DNA of 64,000 nucleotides from Nectonema munidae (taxonomy: Eukaryota > Nematomorpha > Nectonematoida > Nectonematidae), in the NCBI GenBank assembly GCA_030549495.1, contig JAUIRK010000934.1, positions 496,001 to 560,000 on the forward strand, given 5' to 3'. Made by a program: the position numbers and the translations under genes. Positions within the stretch are counted from its first letter, which is position 1. Each line of letters begins with the position of its first letter. The notes under the pieces were generated by a model that worked only from the letters and a program-made list of their open reading frames with translations, was not told where the DNA came from and searched no databases. Of the stretch, positions 10,826 through 22,280 are shown in pieces.

Positions 10826-12836
10826 TTAACCCTAGAAAGTCTGAAATATTTTATTACCTTATTTTTTATAGTCATTTTTACAAGTTTTTATTTTTTTATA
10901 TATATGAATTTTTGCATTTTTTATTTTTAAGGTTTTGCTTTTTTCTCTTATTCTATTTAAAATGGCGTGAAAAAAACTTGAAAGTGAAAAGCTAAAATTA
11001 TCAAAAATGTCTTCTCATGAAGATTTTGATTCAGACTCAGATGGAGAAGAAAATTTAAATTCTGATAAAGAATTGAATGTTTGATAACTATTCTTCAGAT
11101 TGTGATAGTGAAGACACAATAAATGAAAGTTTTAAAAGTAAAGATGACGTTATATGGTATAAAAAATGTCGCTTGATACCTGGAAGAACATATTCAAAAA
11201 ATATAATTCACCATAAAGGTGGTGCAACAAGGTTTATTTCTAACAGAAGCAACGAACCTGTTGATGTTTTTCTTGAATTGTTTGGACAAGAAACTCTAAA
11301 TCTAATTTTAAAGATGACTATTGATAAAGTAGTTGAAGAAAACTACGCTTTGAATATAGACATTTGAGAACTCAAATCTTTTTTAGGTTTATGCATAATT
11401 CGTGAAGTTATAAAAGGCAGAGGCGAGCCTTTAGATTCTTTTTGGGAGAAAAAGTATGGCAAAACTATGTCAAGAGAAAAGTTTGAGCGCATTTTGAAAT
11501 ATTTGTGATTTGAACACGAGAAAAGCAAGAAAAAAATATGATAAATTTGCTCCCATTCGTAAAGTTTGGGAATTAGTAACTGCAAATTTCAAAAAGTGTT
11601 TTTCACCTTTCATCAAAGTCACCATTGACGAACAATTGTTTGTGTGTAGAAGTCGTTGCATCTTCACTCAATATATGCCAAACAATCCGAAGAGATTTGG
11701 CATCAAGTTCTGGATGCTTTGTGACAGTCGTACATACTACATTTTAGATGCGCATCCATATACAGGTAAGGAAAAGAGAGAAACAAGTTTGGAAGAGCAC
11801 ACCGTGTTAAAACTAATGGAAAACTATTTCAACATGGGCTTGAATCTAACCACCGACAACTTTTTCACGAGTCTTAGTTTGGCAAAAAACTTTTAGAGAA
11901 AAAAACAACAATAGGTGGTACACTCAGAGCAAACAAAAAAGAAGTTCATCCTTATCTAAAGTTTGATAAGAAAACTTGCATCTTTTCTTCAAATTTTTTA
12001 TATAGTTCTGATGGGATAATGATGCTGAGTTACAAAGCAAAACCAAGTAAAACGGTTTATTTACTTTCATTAATGCATAATACAAACACAGTTTCAGTAA
12101 ATAAAAAAAAGAAACCCGAAGCTATATTATTTTACAACTCTACAAAGGGTGACACTGCTGATGAAATGCTAAAGGCCAATTCAACGTAGCCTGGAACACG
12201 AAAATGGCCTTTCGCCATATTTTTTAATTTGTTGGATAAAATATGCCTGAATATAATAATATATATTATAATATAATAGATAATATGCCTGATATAATAA
12301 GCAAAGATCTGAAATTTCAAGTTTCCAGTAGACGGAAATTTTTGCTTTCTTTAGGTGAGACCTTGTGCCAAAATAATCAAAATAAAAGCAATTCTGAAAG
12401 AACATCTTCAAAAAGACAAAATTCTGCTGAAGAAACTGGAAAAAACGCATATATTGCAAAAAGTGGTCTAAAAACAAAACTCGATCTAAATGTTATAAAT
12501 GTTGCTCTCCTGTCTGTGGAACATGCTCTAATGATGTTTGCTTAGACTGTTTAGATGACTAAAAGTTTTAAAAAATCTCCAATAAAATGATTACAATTTT
12601 ATTTCTTTTATTTTAAACTTTTTTTATTATTATAATCGTTTATGGGTCATATGACCCATCCGACTTTATAAGTATATATATAATTTTTTTTAATTAAAAA
12701 ATGAATTTTTTTATTTTTTTTGAGTTAAATAGTCTTTAAAAAGTAAAATACGTCTCAAGACTGAATTTTATTTAAAAATAATATTTTTCAATTTTTGATA
12801 TGGGTCATTTGACCTATATTGACGTTCTAGGGTTAA
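10826..12836 (+). mobile_element. end-to-end piggyBac element (2003 bp) with TTAA target duplications
   Basis: TTAA at 10826-10829 is followed by the left terminus CCCTAGAAAGTCTGAAA. The right terminus ends in TCTAGGG at 12832, followed by TTAA at 12833-12836. Reading inward from the right gives CCCTAGAACGTCAA, so the termini pair over about 12 bases. TTAA duplication and CCYTAG-type ends are diagnostic of piggyBac. Two GGGTCATNTGACC palindromic motifs lie inside the right end, near 12643 and 12801. The interior carries a piggyBac-type transposase with a few breaks, so the copy is complete in length but not expected to encode active transposase. Confidence 0.9.
11077..12560 (+). pseudogene. 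piggyBac transposase (PGBD-like), broken
   Basis: The coding tract begins with an acidic N-terminus (about 11000-11130), then the DDE_Tnp_1_7 core. Recognisable blocks are RFISNRSNEPVDVFLELFG, FAPIRKVWELVTANFKKCF, the first catalytic Asp in VTIDEQL, FGIKFWMLCDSRTYYILD with the second Asp, and NLTTDNFFTSL with the third. A cysteine-rich tail near 12495-12560 reads CYKCCSPVCGTCSNDVC, the usual C-terminal zinc-binding domain of the family. In-frame stops near 11367, 11506 and 11896, and a frame break near 12190, separate these blocks. The main blocks otherwise stay in one register, so the copy looks fairly young. The symmetrical position inside the termini confirms ownership. Confidence 0.88.
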
Positions 12837-13029
12837 ATAACGGTCGACAGACATTTTGCCCCATAGACAATTTGCCCCCTGACAAATTGTCTCATAGGCT
12901 ATTAGTTTCATCCATCTTTGCTTATTATATGTGTAAAATTATTAAAAAATTTTATATTGTTTATTTTATCTCTATTAAATTATTTCAAATTAATCAATTT
13001 ATCTCTTAATTTTTTAGAAATGTCTTATG

Positions 13030-13098
13030 AAAATAACGGGGCTAAGGTCATTTTCGCCCCCTCTAAAAACACGCCCCCCCCCCGGATGTGCACCCCTG
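13030..13098 (-). mobile_element. terminus of the CAGGGG(C/T)GCACATCC hAT-like MITE family
   Basis: Read from 13098 on the minus strand: CAGGGGTGCACATCCGGGG, a long G-run, then TTTTTAGAGGGGGCGAAAAT. It closely matches the copy at 2353. The other end is not resolved. The element sits about 200 bp from the piggyBac right end. Confidence 0.45.
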
Positions 13099-13099
13099 G

Positions 13100-14050
13100 T
13101 TGCAATACCCTCATAGTTTTCTTGTCAGGCGATTTATTTTGTATATCAAATGTGGTTTGAGGTGGTTAGTGATGGATTTTGTAGATAAGAGATGATTTGT
13201 ATATCATATACTTTTCAATGTCGAATATGCAGAGCTCAACACCTTTGTCGTATGGTAATTGAGGTGGCATTTCTAATGGCTTTGAGTTCTTTCAATTGGT
13301 CCACACTTACTCTGACAAACCCACGACCAACCAACCAACTATTTTTGCTCGAAATATCGGTCGCGTATTCTTATTTATTAATCTTCCCTTTTTGCCTTAA
13401 TAAAGTCGAGACGCTTACTTCCACGTTTATTATTTCATCGATGTGCTTTAATGTATTAAGATTCAATCTTCAATTGGACAGAACAGCTATTCGGCAAGTA
13501 GGAAACTTTTTCATGCTTGAAGAAGAAATGTTTGAGCTAGAGACGTGACAAAAGTAGATCAGGTTAACTCCTCATATGGTGAGTGAAAGAGTTCGTTTGA
13601 ACTTAGAAAAAGATAATGATAAGCGTATAAATCTTTCAAAGACAACTCCTAAACCTACTCATCTCATTCAAGACAATGCATCCTTACCTTAAATCCAAAA
13701 AAAACCCGAATCAAAATCAAACAAAATTTAAATTTTCGATTTTAAAGGAATCATCTACAAAATTTTCAATTACTACTCATTTGAATTTTTAATAAATTTT
13801 TTATTTGCATTTTTTTTTATCATTTTTATAATAATACCCTTCTTCAGTACGCTAGTTAAAATCTGTTGATGACCAGAGTGCTCAAAATTTATCATTTAAT
13901 ATTTTGAATAAAGACTTTTTTTATTTTTGACTTCTTTTCCATGTCTGAGCTCAATTTCAATTTCTTTGTTTCAATGGATTTTTAAAGTGTCGCCTTAATT
14001 AGTATTCACTTTAATTATTATTATCCACGATACTTCAAATAACAAATTAC
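13100..14050. other. downstream flank of the chitin-binding gene, nothing recognised
   Basis: A 118-codon open frame at 13192-13548 (plus) has no family motif, and the opposite strand is interrupted by stops. No RNA or repeat was supported. Confidence 0.35.
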
Positions 14051-14056
14051 ATGAAT

Positions 14057-14062
14057 TTTATT
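14057..14062 (-). terminator. poly(A) signal AATAAA of the CBM14 gene
   Basis: On the minus strand AATAAA lies 59 bp past the TGA stop at 14121-14123. This is a normal distance for a short 3' untranslated region. Confidence 0.55.
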
Positions 14063-14120
14063 AAAAGTTAAAATCAACTAAAAAAGTAGAAGGATAAATG
14101 AAATTTTGAGTGACGTGTGC

Positions 14121-17100
14121 TCATATTTCAATTTCACTGCAATCTTCACCAATCAAATGCTGCCAAACACAAGTTTTGGAGTTTACTGAGAAACGTGTGT
14201 TTGGCGGACATTTGAACTGGATTGCCTTGTTATTCCCGCAAAGAACGTAATCTTGGCATTTGGAGTTGGTGATGGGAAAGAATTCTCCATTCGCTCCAAC
14301 TTTGTTGCACAAATCTTGGTACACTTGAGTAACACTCTCTTCTAATGAAAAAAGAAAAGAAACTTTATTCATGCGCACAGTCCATTTATCAGCACTGCGC
14401 GACATCCTAACTTCAAAAATGCTCGATTTATACGATGCAAATAGGTTCTCTTCAATATACTAGCATATTTGAAAAGATAGCATACAAGAATTCCCACATC
14501 TTTCAAGTAAATATGCTAGTTTTGCGAAGCTACTTATGAAGTGTTACTAACAATGCTTTCGGCAAACAGCACTGGTGTTTGAATACTAGCGTCTTGATTC
14601 CGTTATCGGACGTAAGATTCAAGATCGCGGCATCCCTATCAAATGTTCACTTATGGGAATCTAACCTTTCCTTTGAATTTTTATGATGATAAATAAAAAA
14701 AACAAAATTTCAGCCCAGATTTTCTGATATTTTTGTGATTTAGTATTTTGAAAAACTAATTTGGTGTTTTACAACAAAATGCCAAACGGAGCAAGTGTTT
14801 CGATATATAGAATATTTTGAATTCCTAGGAATACGTTTTATAGAGGAGAACTCTAATTCACAAAGGATCTGTCTGCCTTTGTCAAAAAAGGGGTTCTTCC
14901 CTCTTTACCCAAACTTACTCAAACAGAATTGACAATTCCTTCTTTTCATGGAAATTTTGAATAATTTTTATAAAATAACATGTGAAATTCAAATAAAAGT
15001 GATATTCATCTTCAAAAAGGATATATAGAAGTAAATTCATAGAAGATTAAAATTTTTGCTTCCATTATTTTACGTCAAAATTCACTCCAATCATATGATA
15101 GCAATTTAAAATTTGAATTTAAATAATTTTAAACTTTTTTTGTATTTATTTATAAGGATTATTTTCTATTTTTAAACAACGTATTTTATTTTAATGTGTT
15201 TTTTATATTAAAAATTTTTATTAATTTTTTCGTAAGCTCTTCTATTGTCTAAGACGATAGGTTTTAACCACTTATCATACAAACCTTAGATCCTTTGTTT
15301 ATTGTGATGAATATTTTTTGTCACAAACACAAGAACAAAAAAGAGTTTTAATAATATTTTAAAAATGCAAAGTAATTTATTGAAAGTTGAAAGAATATAT
15401 TTGTCACTAATTGCACAAAAAATTAAATTATTTAAAATCAAATTTTAAGCCACTACCATTTGATTGGAGTGAATCCTTTCTTAACCAGTGAAGTAAAAAT
15501 TCTAAATATTCTAAAGGTGAAACGAAAAGAGTAAAGTTTCAAATTTTAATTTAATTAAAACTTTTTAAGTAGTTTTGTTTTATTTAAATAAATTTGTTTG
15601 AAACTTTACACCTTCTGTTTCCTCTTTTTATTTCGAAGAACTGAGCCTTCACCACTTTACTTATATTCTGTGGATAAATATTAAGTTGGCTTAAATTTAA
15701 AATCTTGTTATCCAAAATTTACACAAATACTGATCACTTCCAATTCGGTTTGGGTATTGAGCAAGTTTGGATATCAAAGACACGCCCGTTAAAAAGATGA
15801 CCTGAATGGCTGTAAGCTTTTGACAGGAGCGTCTCATTAGCGAGACAAGTTTCGGTGTCGATAAACGCCTTCCACACGCATTTGCCCACGTTTCTCGCGT
15901 AACGAGTTCCAAAGAGACACTCCTTCACAATGGGTTCGTTTGTTTGGACGCACGTGTAGTACATCTTGCATTGCGAAGATAGGACGGCGTAGTGTCCAGT
16001 AGATTTTCCTTCACAACTAATTTCGTTTTTTATCTCCAAACTCTCTCTCTAAATTAAGGACTGAAGTAAAACATGAGTGACAAATGAGATTCACCAAGGC
16101 TGAATGGGTTGTCTATCGAACTCTATGACTAAATTAGTTCACTTGTATATACTTAAAACTACAAAACTAGTTTCGAAGTATAAACTCTTTTTTCAAAGCA
16201 AATATATATAAATGATAAAATAGTGAAAATGTTAAATTTATGATTTGTACTTTCTCAACTGTTTAAAACACTGATATAAATATAAACCCGGTAGCTTTCA
16301 CTTCATTTCACCACAAATATTTAAGAGCAAAAGCTTCAAGTTGATAGAAACAATATACAATATTCTACAAGTACCTTCAAATTTATCATTCCAAATTATT
16401 ATTTCCACTTTGCAGTTTACATAGCTCCAATTTTTTTATCTCAATTTTGACTTTGTTGTGTATATAGTGTGTTTTACCACGTGTCATTTATCATTATTTT
16501 CGGGTTAAATTTTCCAAATTTTTTACAAAGAATTTAAATTATTACATATTTTTATTAAAATCTATAAAAATAAAAATAATTAACTTAAAAAAAATAATAA
16601 TTAGCCTTTTTTATATTTAAAAATATAATAATTAAATTATTTTGATTTGAAAAGAATGTTAAAAAATCAAAAAATAATTTCTTAGTAAAAATGACACATG
16701 TTAAAACAACACAGAACTAAAAATAGTATATAAATAAGAAATATAGTAAAAATTGAATTTATAAATGTTGATAAAAATATCACATTTTAGACGTCAACTT
16801 TTGTTAAATGAACACGAGAAAGGAGAGAATATTTTTTAAAACTAATTAAATTAAAATTATATTCTCATAACGATGGAATAATTTATTTTACGATGAAAAA
16901 AGTCAACACATAATAAAATGTGATTAATTATAGTTATTCATAAATATTAACTATTTGTGTTACTTTTTAAAATAAAAATATAAAAGGTTTATTAAAGTTT
17001 ATTACTATCTCAATAACATTCTAATAGCCTAATTAACAAGCTAACTAATCCTTTAACTAACTGTCTGACAAATTAACTTACTCGATAACCGACTAACAAA

Positions 17101-18815
17101 GTATTTAATAAAAAATCCAAGAAAGAATATCAAGAAGGTGCAATTATGATAAAATAAATGGATAGTGCAGACTAGTGTTAGTAGAATTTTATTTTTTGAA
17201 TGCAGAGAATTTATTTTTTTGAATGAAGAGATGAAAAATTTTAATTAAATAAAAAAAGGAAATTTTTCCAATTTGATTTATACATTACAAAATGAAATTA
17301 AATATAGATTTTGCTTTCACCAAAAAATTTATAAAATCCTATTCTACAACCTTCTTTAAAAAGTCGGATCTTCTATTAGACTTTTTAGGCTACTGTTAAA
17401 TCTAATTGAAAACATTCGGGCTATTATAAAAAAATATATAGGAAAACTGAAATTAGTTGACACAACAAATTTATTGTGAAACAAGAAAAAAAAACTGTCT
17501 TTTTAAGATATAAGTTTAGATTTCGTGAATTAGAAAAGAATGTTTCTGGAGCCATTGGAAGTGTAAGAGGCCTAATAACTGCAATGAATTTAGAGCCAAA
17601 ACTTAAGGATTGCTCCCAAATATTTTTTAATGGAAGATGAATTTTAAAAGCACGTTATCGAATAAAATTTTATATATTTTTTAGCGGAAATTTTAGTTTT
17701 TGTCATCTATATCTTGATTAATAAAGATTAATTTTGTTTTTTGAATAAATTAATTGGTAAAATATTTGAAATATTAGCAAACAAAATCTTTCAATATTCT
17801 TAGTACTAATTTGTGATTTGCTTAGTACCATTTTGAACCTTAAAAGGTGTTTGCAAAGAATTAGGCTATATAAACATATGAGAGTAGTACATTTTAAGAA
17901 CTTCTTACTTCCAATGGTGTGAAATCGTCATAGGAATTATCTTCAGTTTCAAGCTCATCATAACTAAAAAATAAAAGACAGCGCTGGAAATGAACCCACT
18001 TTCATAAGCGTAGCGTACTCGGAAGTAGAACGGCATTCAGAGTCCACGAATTCTTCTCTATCACAAACTTTCAGATTTTGCGAATACTTTGTGTTTTCCG
18101 GGCAAGTAAACTCATACGCTTGCTCAACCAGGCACACAAAGTAGGTGTTGCAGTTGCTGGCCTTGTTCGCTACGTAGACGTTATGCCTTCCTTTACAGTC
18201 AAAAACATCTCTACCAACTTTATGATTCTTGGAAGTTCTTGGTGTCGTCACATCTTAAAAAAACTCTACATTTTGGCATTTTTTGCTCGTAAAGTTACAT
18301 TTGATAGAAAATGATCTCAAATAAAAAATATTTTTATAGGGAGCTTTTCGATTAAAATTAATTTTAAAGGTACATCATTTAATTGACTAAGAAATCTGGA
18401 AGTTAACAATTGTTAAATGAACTAAGTTGGAACCACCATCTTATACTAAAAAAGGTTATACCTGTTTCATATGAGTTACAATTCTGATCTATCAAATGAT
18501 TCCATCGGCATTGACTCAAGTCATTGGAAAATGTGGTGCCAGGAGGACAGGACAAAGTCGCTACATCAGTGGGTGAACAGTAAACAAACCTTTGACAGCC
18601 CTCCTCCGGTATACCAAAGAAGCCTAAAAATACGCTCGAGAAATCGAGGACAACGTGAAAGCAAGAATCTACCTTTTCTTGTGCACAACTTGCTGTAGTC
18701 AAGAGATCTACTGCCAACCACCTATTGGAACAATGTGGCTTTTACACTCGAAACTGACAACACAAAAACAAACGCTTACTCGAAAAACCAAGAGCAACAA
18801 GGGAAAAGCAAACAT
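14121..18815 (-). CDS. secreted protein with four chitin-binding peritrophin-A (CBM14) domains, seven exons
   Basis: Proposed exons: 18780-18815, 18673-18721, 18462-18623, 18019-18253, 17909-17963, 15802-16048, 14121-14341. All introns are GT-AG (58, 49, 208, 55, 1860 and 1460 bp), phases 0, 1, 1, 2, 0, 1. They join into 1005 nt (334 residues plus TGA). Exon 1 gives MFAFPLLLLVFR, the core of a signal peptide with likely cleavage after VVGS. Four six-cysteine CBM14 domains follow, with Cys at 25/38/44/54/67/77, 102/117/123/133/146/156, 191/206/212/223/236/247 and 273/290/296/306/319/329, each with the family's aromatic C-x5-C spacing. An acidic linker (YDELETEDNSYDDF) separates domains 2 and 3. 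CBM14 proteins bind chitin outside the cell, in peritrophic matrix or cuticle. The domain exons are strong. Exon 1 and the exon 4 donor are less certain. There is no catalytic domain, so the role is structural. Confidence 0.8.
14342..15801 (-). other. intron 6 of the CBM14 gene
   Basis: The donor at 15801-15800 follows ...CATTCAG and the acceptor ...TTCATTAG ends at 14342. The interior is AT-rich with no recognised repeat or nested gene. Confidence 0.65.
16049..17908 (-). other. intron 5 of the CBM14 gene
   Basis: The donor GTAAGA lies at 17908 and the acceptor TTAATTTAG ends at 16049. It is the longest intron. No transposon terminus or coding tract was recognised inside it. Confidence 0.65.
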
Positions 18816-18832
18816 GATAGAAAGAGTAATTT

Positions 18833-18838
18833 TTTATT
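18833..18838 (-). terminator. poly(A) signal AATAAA directly after the Val-Pro-rich protein gene
   Basis: AATAAA on the minus strand begins 6 nt after the TAA stop at 18845-18847. A usual cleavage distance of 10-30 nt would put the RNA end across the ATG of the next gene (18815). Confidence 0.45.
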
Positions 18839-18844
18839 TTTAAA

Positions 18845-19831
18845 TTAAAGCATAGATTGTTGTTTCAGGGCATCTTGGTCAAGCTTCACTTGCAATTGGC
18901 TCTGCACTGGCCTAGCCAAGCGAATCAACTTCTGCGATTTATAAGGGAAGCTCAAAGTCTGAGTTCTCCTCACTTTGTCCATTTCAATTCTAGGAATTAT
19001 CTTCGTCTCTTGCTTCACGCCCCTAACAACTTCAGGTCTGGGCACATTGACAGTCTTAGTGGTAGGAACATAGCGTAACACTTTGTCCATAACAGTCTTT
19101 ATGATAGGCTTGTTTATGTACTTGGTCTCTTGATAAGGAACCAATCGGTAGGCAGGAACTTGATAAGACCTAGGAACATACTTCACATCTGGCACTTCCA
19201 CAGGATTAGATTTCAAGGTCAAGTACGTGAAGTATTTCTTCACCAACCTCGGCTCTGTGCCTTCAACGTTGTGCGTTTCAATGCGAGGAACTTGCACCGT
19301 GTCCATCATGGCTCTAACAACGGGAACCAGTGTTTTTCTAGGCACCACATTTTCCTTCACACTCAACCTCTCTTCACCATACTGGATGGGCATACTCTTG
19401 CTCAACGCAACAGTTTCTTCCTTGGGAACAGTTTTGTAAACAGTCCTCGCTTTTTGGAAGGGAACACGTTTAGATCCCTGAACCTTTACCTGCTTTATCA
19501 CTTTCACCAACTTCTTTATCAATCTTTCTCTTCCACCAGCTGTAGACATCCCTCCTCCCAATCCAAGTCCGCCTTTCCCACTGCCTTCTTGGTACCCATC
19601 CTCTTGACCTCCGAATCCAGTACCAAGATCTTGCAATCCAGAAGAAAGTTGTTGCTGGTCTCGAAGATTAAGGCCCCCTGATGCATCAATTCTAGAAGCG
19701 AGCTTGTTCTCCAATTCTGAACGAAGACTTCCTTGAATACCGCCTCCTCTCAAGTTCAAATTTCCAGAAGAAGGAATGATGTGAGCATAAGTCTGGGCCA
19801 AGAGGAGGAAACACATGAAAAGAGCGAACAT
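18845..19831 (-). CDS. secreted cysteine-free Val-Pro-rich repeat protein, probable matrix/cuticle structural protein
   Basis: This is a single uninterrupted frame of 328 residues. The ATG at 19831-19829 is chosen because it starts a signal peptide, MFALFMCFLLLAQTYA, cleaved before HIIPSSG; the frame upstream of it has no ATG. The mature protein has no cysteine. It has two LNLR boxes (about 25-28 and 54-57), a Gly-rich stretch (about 70-100), then a basic region with recurrent VP/IP motifs (VPRK, VPVV, VPRIE, YVPRSYQVP, VPYQE, YVPTTKTVNVPRP, IPRIE). MD(T/K)V occurs three times. Its base composition is much richer in GC than the surroundings. I do not recognise a named family. The signal peptide, lack of enzyme motifs and tandem chitin-binding neighbour suggest an extracellular structural protein. 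A TATA box lies about 46 bp upstream of the ATG. Confidence 0.85.
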   Translation of the reverse strand: MFALFMCFLLLAQTYAHIIPSSGNLNLRGGGIQGSLRSELENKLASRIDASGGLNLRDQQQLSSGLQDLGTGFGGQEDGYQEGSGKGGLGLGGGMSTAGGRERLIKKLVKVIKQVKVQGSKRVPFQKARTVYKTVPKEETVALSKSMPIQYGEERLSVKENVVPRKTLVPVVRAMMDTVQVPRIETHNVEGTEPRLVKKYFTYLTLKSNPVEVPDVKYVPRSYQVPAYRLVPYQETKYINKPIIKTVMDKVLRYVPTTKTVNVPRPEVVRGVKQETKIIPRIEMDKVRRTQTLSFPYKSQKLIRLARPVQSQLQVKLDQDALKQQSML

Positions 19832-19876
19832 TATTGTTAAATGATGCAAAAAACGCGCTTTAGGTCAAATCCACAC

Positions 19877-19885
19877 CTTTATATA
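19877..19885 (-). promoter_or_regulatory. TATA box of the Val-Pro-rich protein gene
   Basis: TATATAAAG on the minus strand lies 46 bp before the ATG at 19831. With a start site about 30 bp downstream this predicts a 5' leader of roughly 15-20 nt. No equivalent TATA box at a usable distance was seen ahead of the CBM14 gene. Confidence 0.6.
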
Positions 19886-19899
19886 CTAACAAATTTGCA

Positions 19900-21100
19900 T
19901 ACCTACCTTTCTGCAAAGATTTATCTCATTTTTAGCGAAGTAACCATATTTACATCTTTCCATCAATTTCTTCAAAATGATTAAACTTATACAAATGAAA
20001 GAGAAAATATATTGAGGATAGATAATTTTTTTAAGTCTATGAAGTATTGATTTTTACTCTTTCTTAAACCGTGAACATAATCTTATATTCAAATTAAGTG
20101 TTAGGATGGCGTCATATCTCTACACCTTCCAATTACATGAATACTAAGTTCTACTTTCATGTGCAATCTCATAAGTTCTATCTATACTTCTTCAAAAGAG
20201 CTTTTGTTGGACCGTGTGTCAAGTTAGTGCTGTCAAACGTGTGATTTTTCGCAAAATGGCCTACTTTTAGCAATTTACCGTAACATGTAAAAGAAACATT
20301 TGCGCATAAAGAACCCTCAGATTTTGTCACTTAAAATTTAAAAGCACGCATTAGTGGCGATCACACCATCAAAAGGAACAATTAGAAGAAGAAGAATTTA
20401 TTAGCTGTTTTATAATAAAAGGGATTTCAAACGAGAGACAACTTTATAAGAACGATATCTTTTCATCATTCTCATCAACTAAATACAGAGAAAAATAAAA
20501 ATATAATGAGATATTTGTGTTTATGTTTCTACTTACTTACACCCAAAAACATGATAAAAGTAGAAAAAAATTTATTCAACAAATATCCTATCCAAAAAAA
20601 TAATTTCAGATTAAATAACATTTCTTTTTGTTGACATAAAATTGGACTTTTTTGTTTAATATATTCATGATGCCCAAATTTTCACTTCAATGTCATTTTT
20701 ACATTTATACAAAACATCAACATTATAAATATCATATTCATTTTGACCTTCAACATTAGAAATCAAATGCTTGCCCATCAAAGACATCACTTTTATTTTT
20801 GAAACATCTTTAGATTTACATCTACTGCGATCTCTTATAACTAAGGGTATGTGTTCTTCCAAACGTTCCCGTAATCTTTTAGATGTTTCTTCCAAGTAAG
20901 ATCTTGTAATCTTATTATGTGAATTATGACTTCAAATTACTTGACTTTTATTAAGTTTGGAAATCGGTTCGTTTTATAAATTTTCGGAACATTTTTGACA
21001 TTATAAAATTTTTGCAAGTTTATAGCTGCTAATGTTTGCCTAAGCACCTTTTTACATGCTCTCAAACTTCTTACATTCATTTTCACCTATATAAATTGTA
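19900..21100. other. upstream flank of the tandem genes, AT-rich
   Basis: A 76-codon frame (20665-20895, minus) with GKHLISNVEGQNEYDIYNV has a vaguely protein-like texture but no family I can name. No splice-compatible partner was found. Otherwise nothing was recognised. Confidence 0.35.
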
Positions 21101-21107
21101 ACCCAAT

Positions 21108-21190
21108 AAAGGAAAGGTAAGGAAAGGTACCTCAGGTGTTTTCATCGAGAAGGCACAATTGCGCCGCTTGTATCGAACTATGAGGAATAA
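21108..21190 (-). repeat. 3' tail of the tRNA-derived SINE family
   Basis: On the minus strand: GTTCGATACAAGCGGCGCAA, then TGTGCCTTCTCGATGAAAAC and a GGTACCTTTCC tail. It matches the 3' halves of the copies at 51765 and 54425. The tRNA-like head is absent. Confidence 0.6.
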
Positions 21191-22280
21191 ATACTCTTTT
21201 TCCTTGAAACCTTAAAGTTAAGTTCTTTTTCGACACCTCTTTTTTTAACTAATCACTAATCATATTGTCTAAATTTCGTTCTACCCTTTTTTAATTAGGA
21301 TATTTGTAATCAACAAAATATCATCATTAACTAATTATTATTTGAAGATAGTTAACCTATTCGATTAAGGATTCATTTAACTTAGTTTGACATATTTTTA
21401 TTCGGTGAAAATGAATCAAACCTTAGGAATTGATGTGAGTTAGGTCTCAAAAAAATATTTTGAAGAAGAAGAACGAAATTTATTAAAATAAAAAACAAAG
21501 TATAATAAAGATTGAGGAAAATAAAATATATATATATATATGTCTCAAAAAATATTTTGTCAAGAATGTATTTTGTCTTTTTATAATAACATCAGCATCT
21601 AAAAATGGTAATCGCTTTAATTTCATTTTTCCACTACTAAACTACACATTTTTATAAACACTGTTAAAAAACTTCAAAACACAATTACTTGATTATTCAC
21701 CAACTTTACCAGCAATACTGAACGAACGCGCAACGAAGAAAAGGAGTCTGGAATTAAGAATTGTTATTCTTATCAAAGCAAAAGAACTTAAGTCACAACT
21801 ACTAGTCAATGGAAAAGATCTTGCTTCACATTTTTGTTTAATAATTTAATGTTTTTATCTTTATGATATCTTTGTGAATTATATATATGTAAAAATAAAT
21901 TCTTCTTCCCTCCTATTCTTCTTCTTGAAACTTCGTTCTCACATATCAAAAAATGTCATGAAGATACCGTTTATAGAAAATTTTATGCCAATTCGACTCA
22001 CAAAACTTTGAAGAAATTTGTTTTCATGGGAAAAGTTAAAAAAATAAATAAATGACAGCTCTGTTCTTTAAAGGCTTTCATAAATATAGGTTCGAGTACC
22101 ATTTTTAATAATAGGAACCTGAAATGAAAGTAGTAGTTCTTTAAAAGCTATTAAGCAACGCTTCCTTCAAGATGAAATGGAAGACTCCTTATTATTTGCT
22201 AATTTGAAGAAGTGAATCTTCAACTTAACGTGTATAATTAAACTATTTACTCAACTTGAAATCGGATCCTTTTTGCTTCT
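21191..22280. other. AT-rich stretch with a short (AT)n tract
   Basis: An (AT)n microsatellite lies near 21523-21541. No gene or transposon terminus was recognised. Confidence 0.4.

Noticed and set aside
13192-13548. 118-codon plus-strand frame
   Set aside because: No motif or splice partner; hydrophobic runs are typical of AT-rich noncoding DNA.
18722-18779. reading through intron 1 of the CBM14 gene as coding
   Set aside because: The frame reaches a stop shortly after and loses the CBM14 register. Splicing at 18779/18722 keeps phase 0 and gives a sensible signal-peptide cleavage site.
19130-19681. 183-codon plus-strand frame
   Set aside because: It is the antisense shadow of the Val-Pro-rich secreted protein, which has a signal peptide and repeats on the minus strand.
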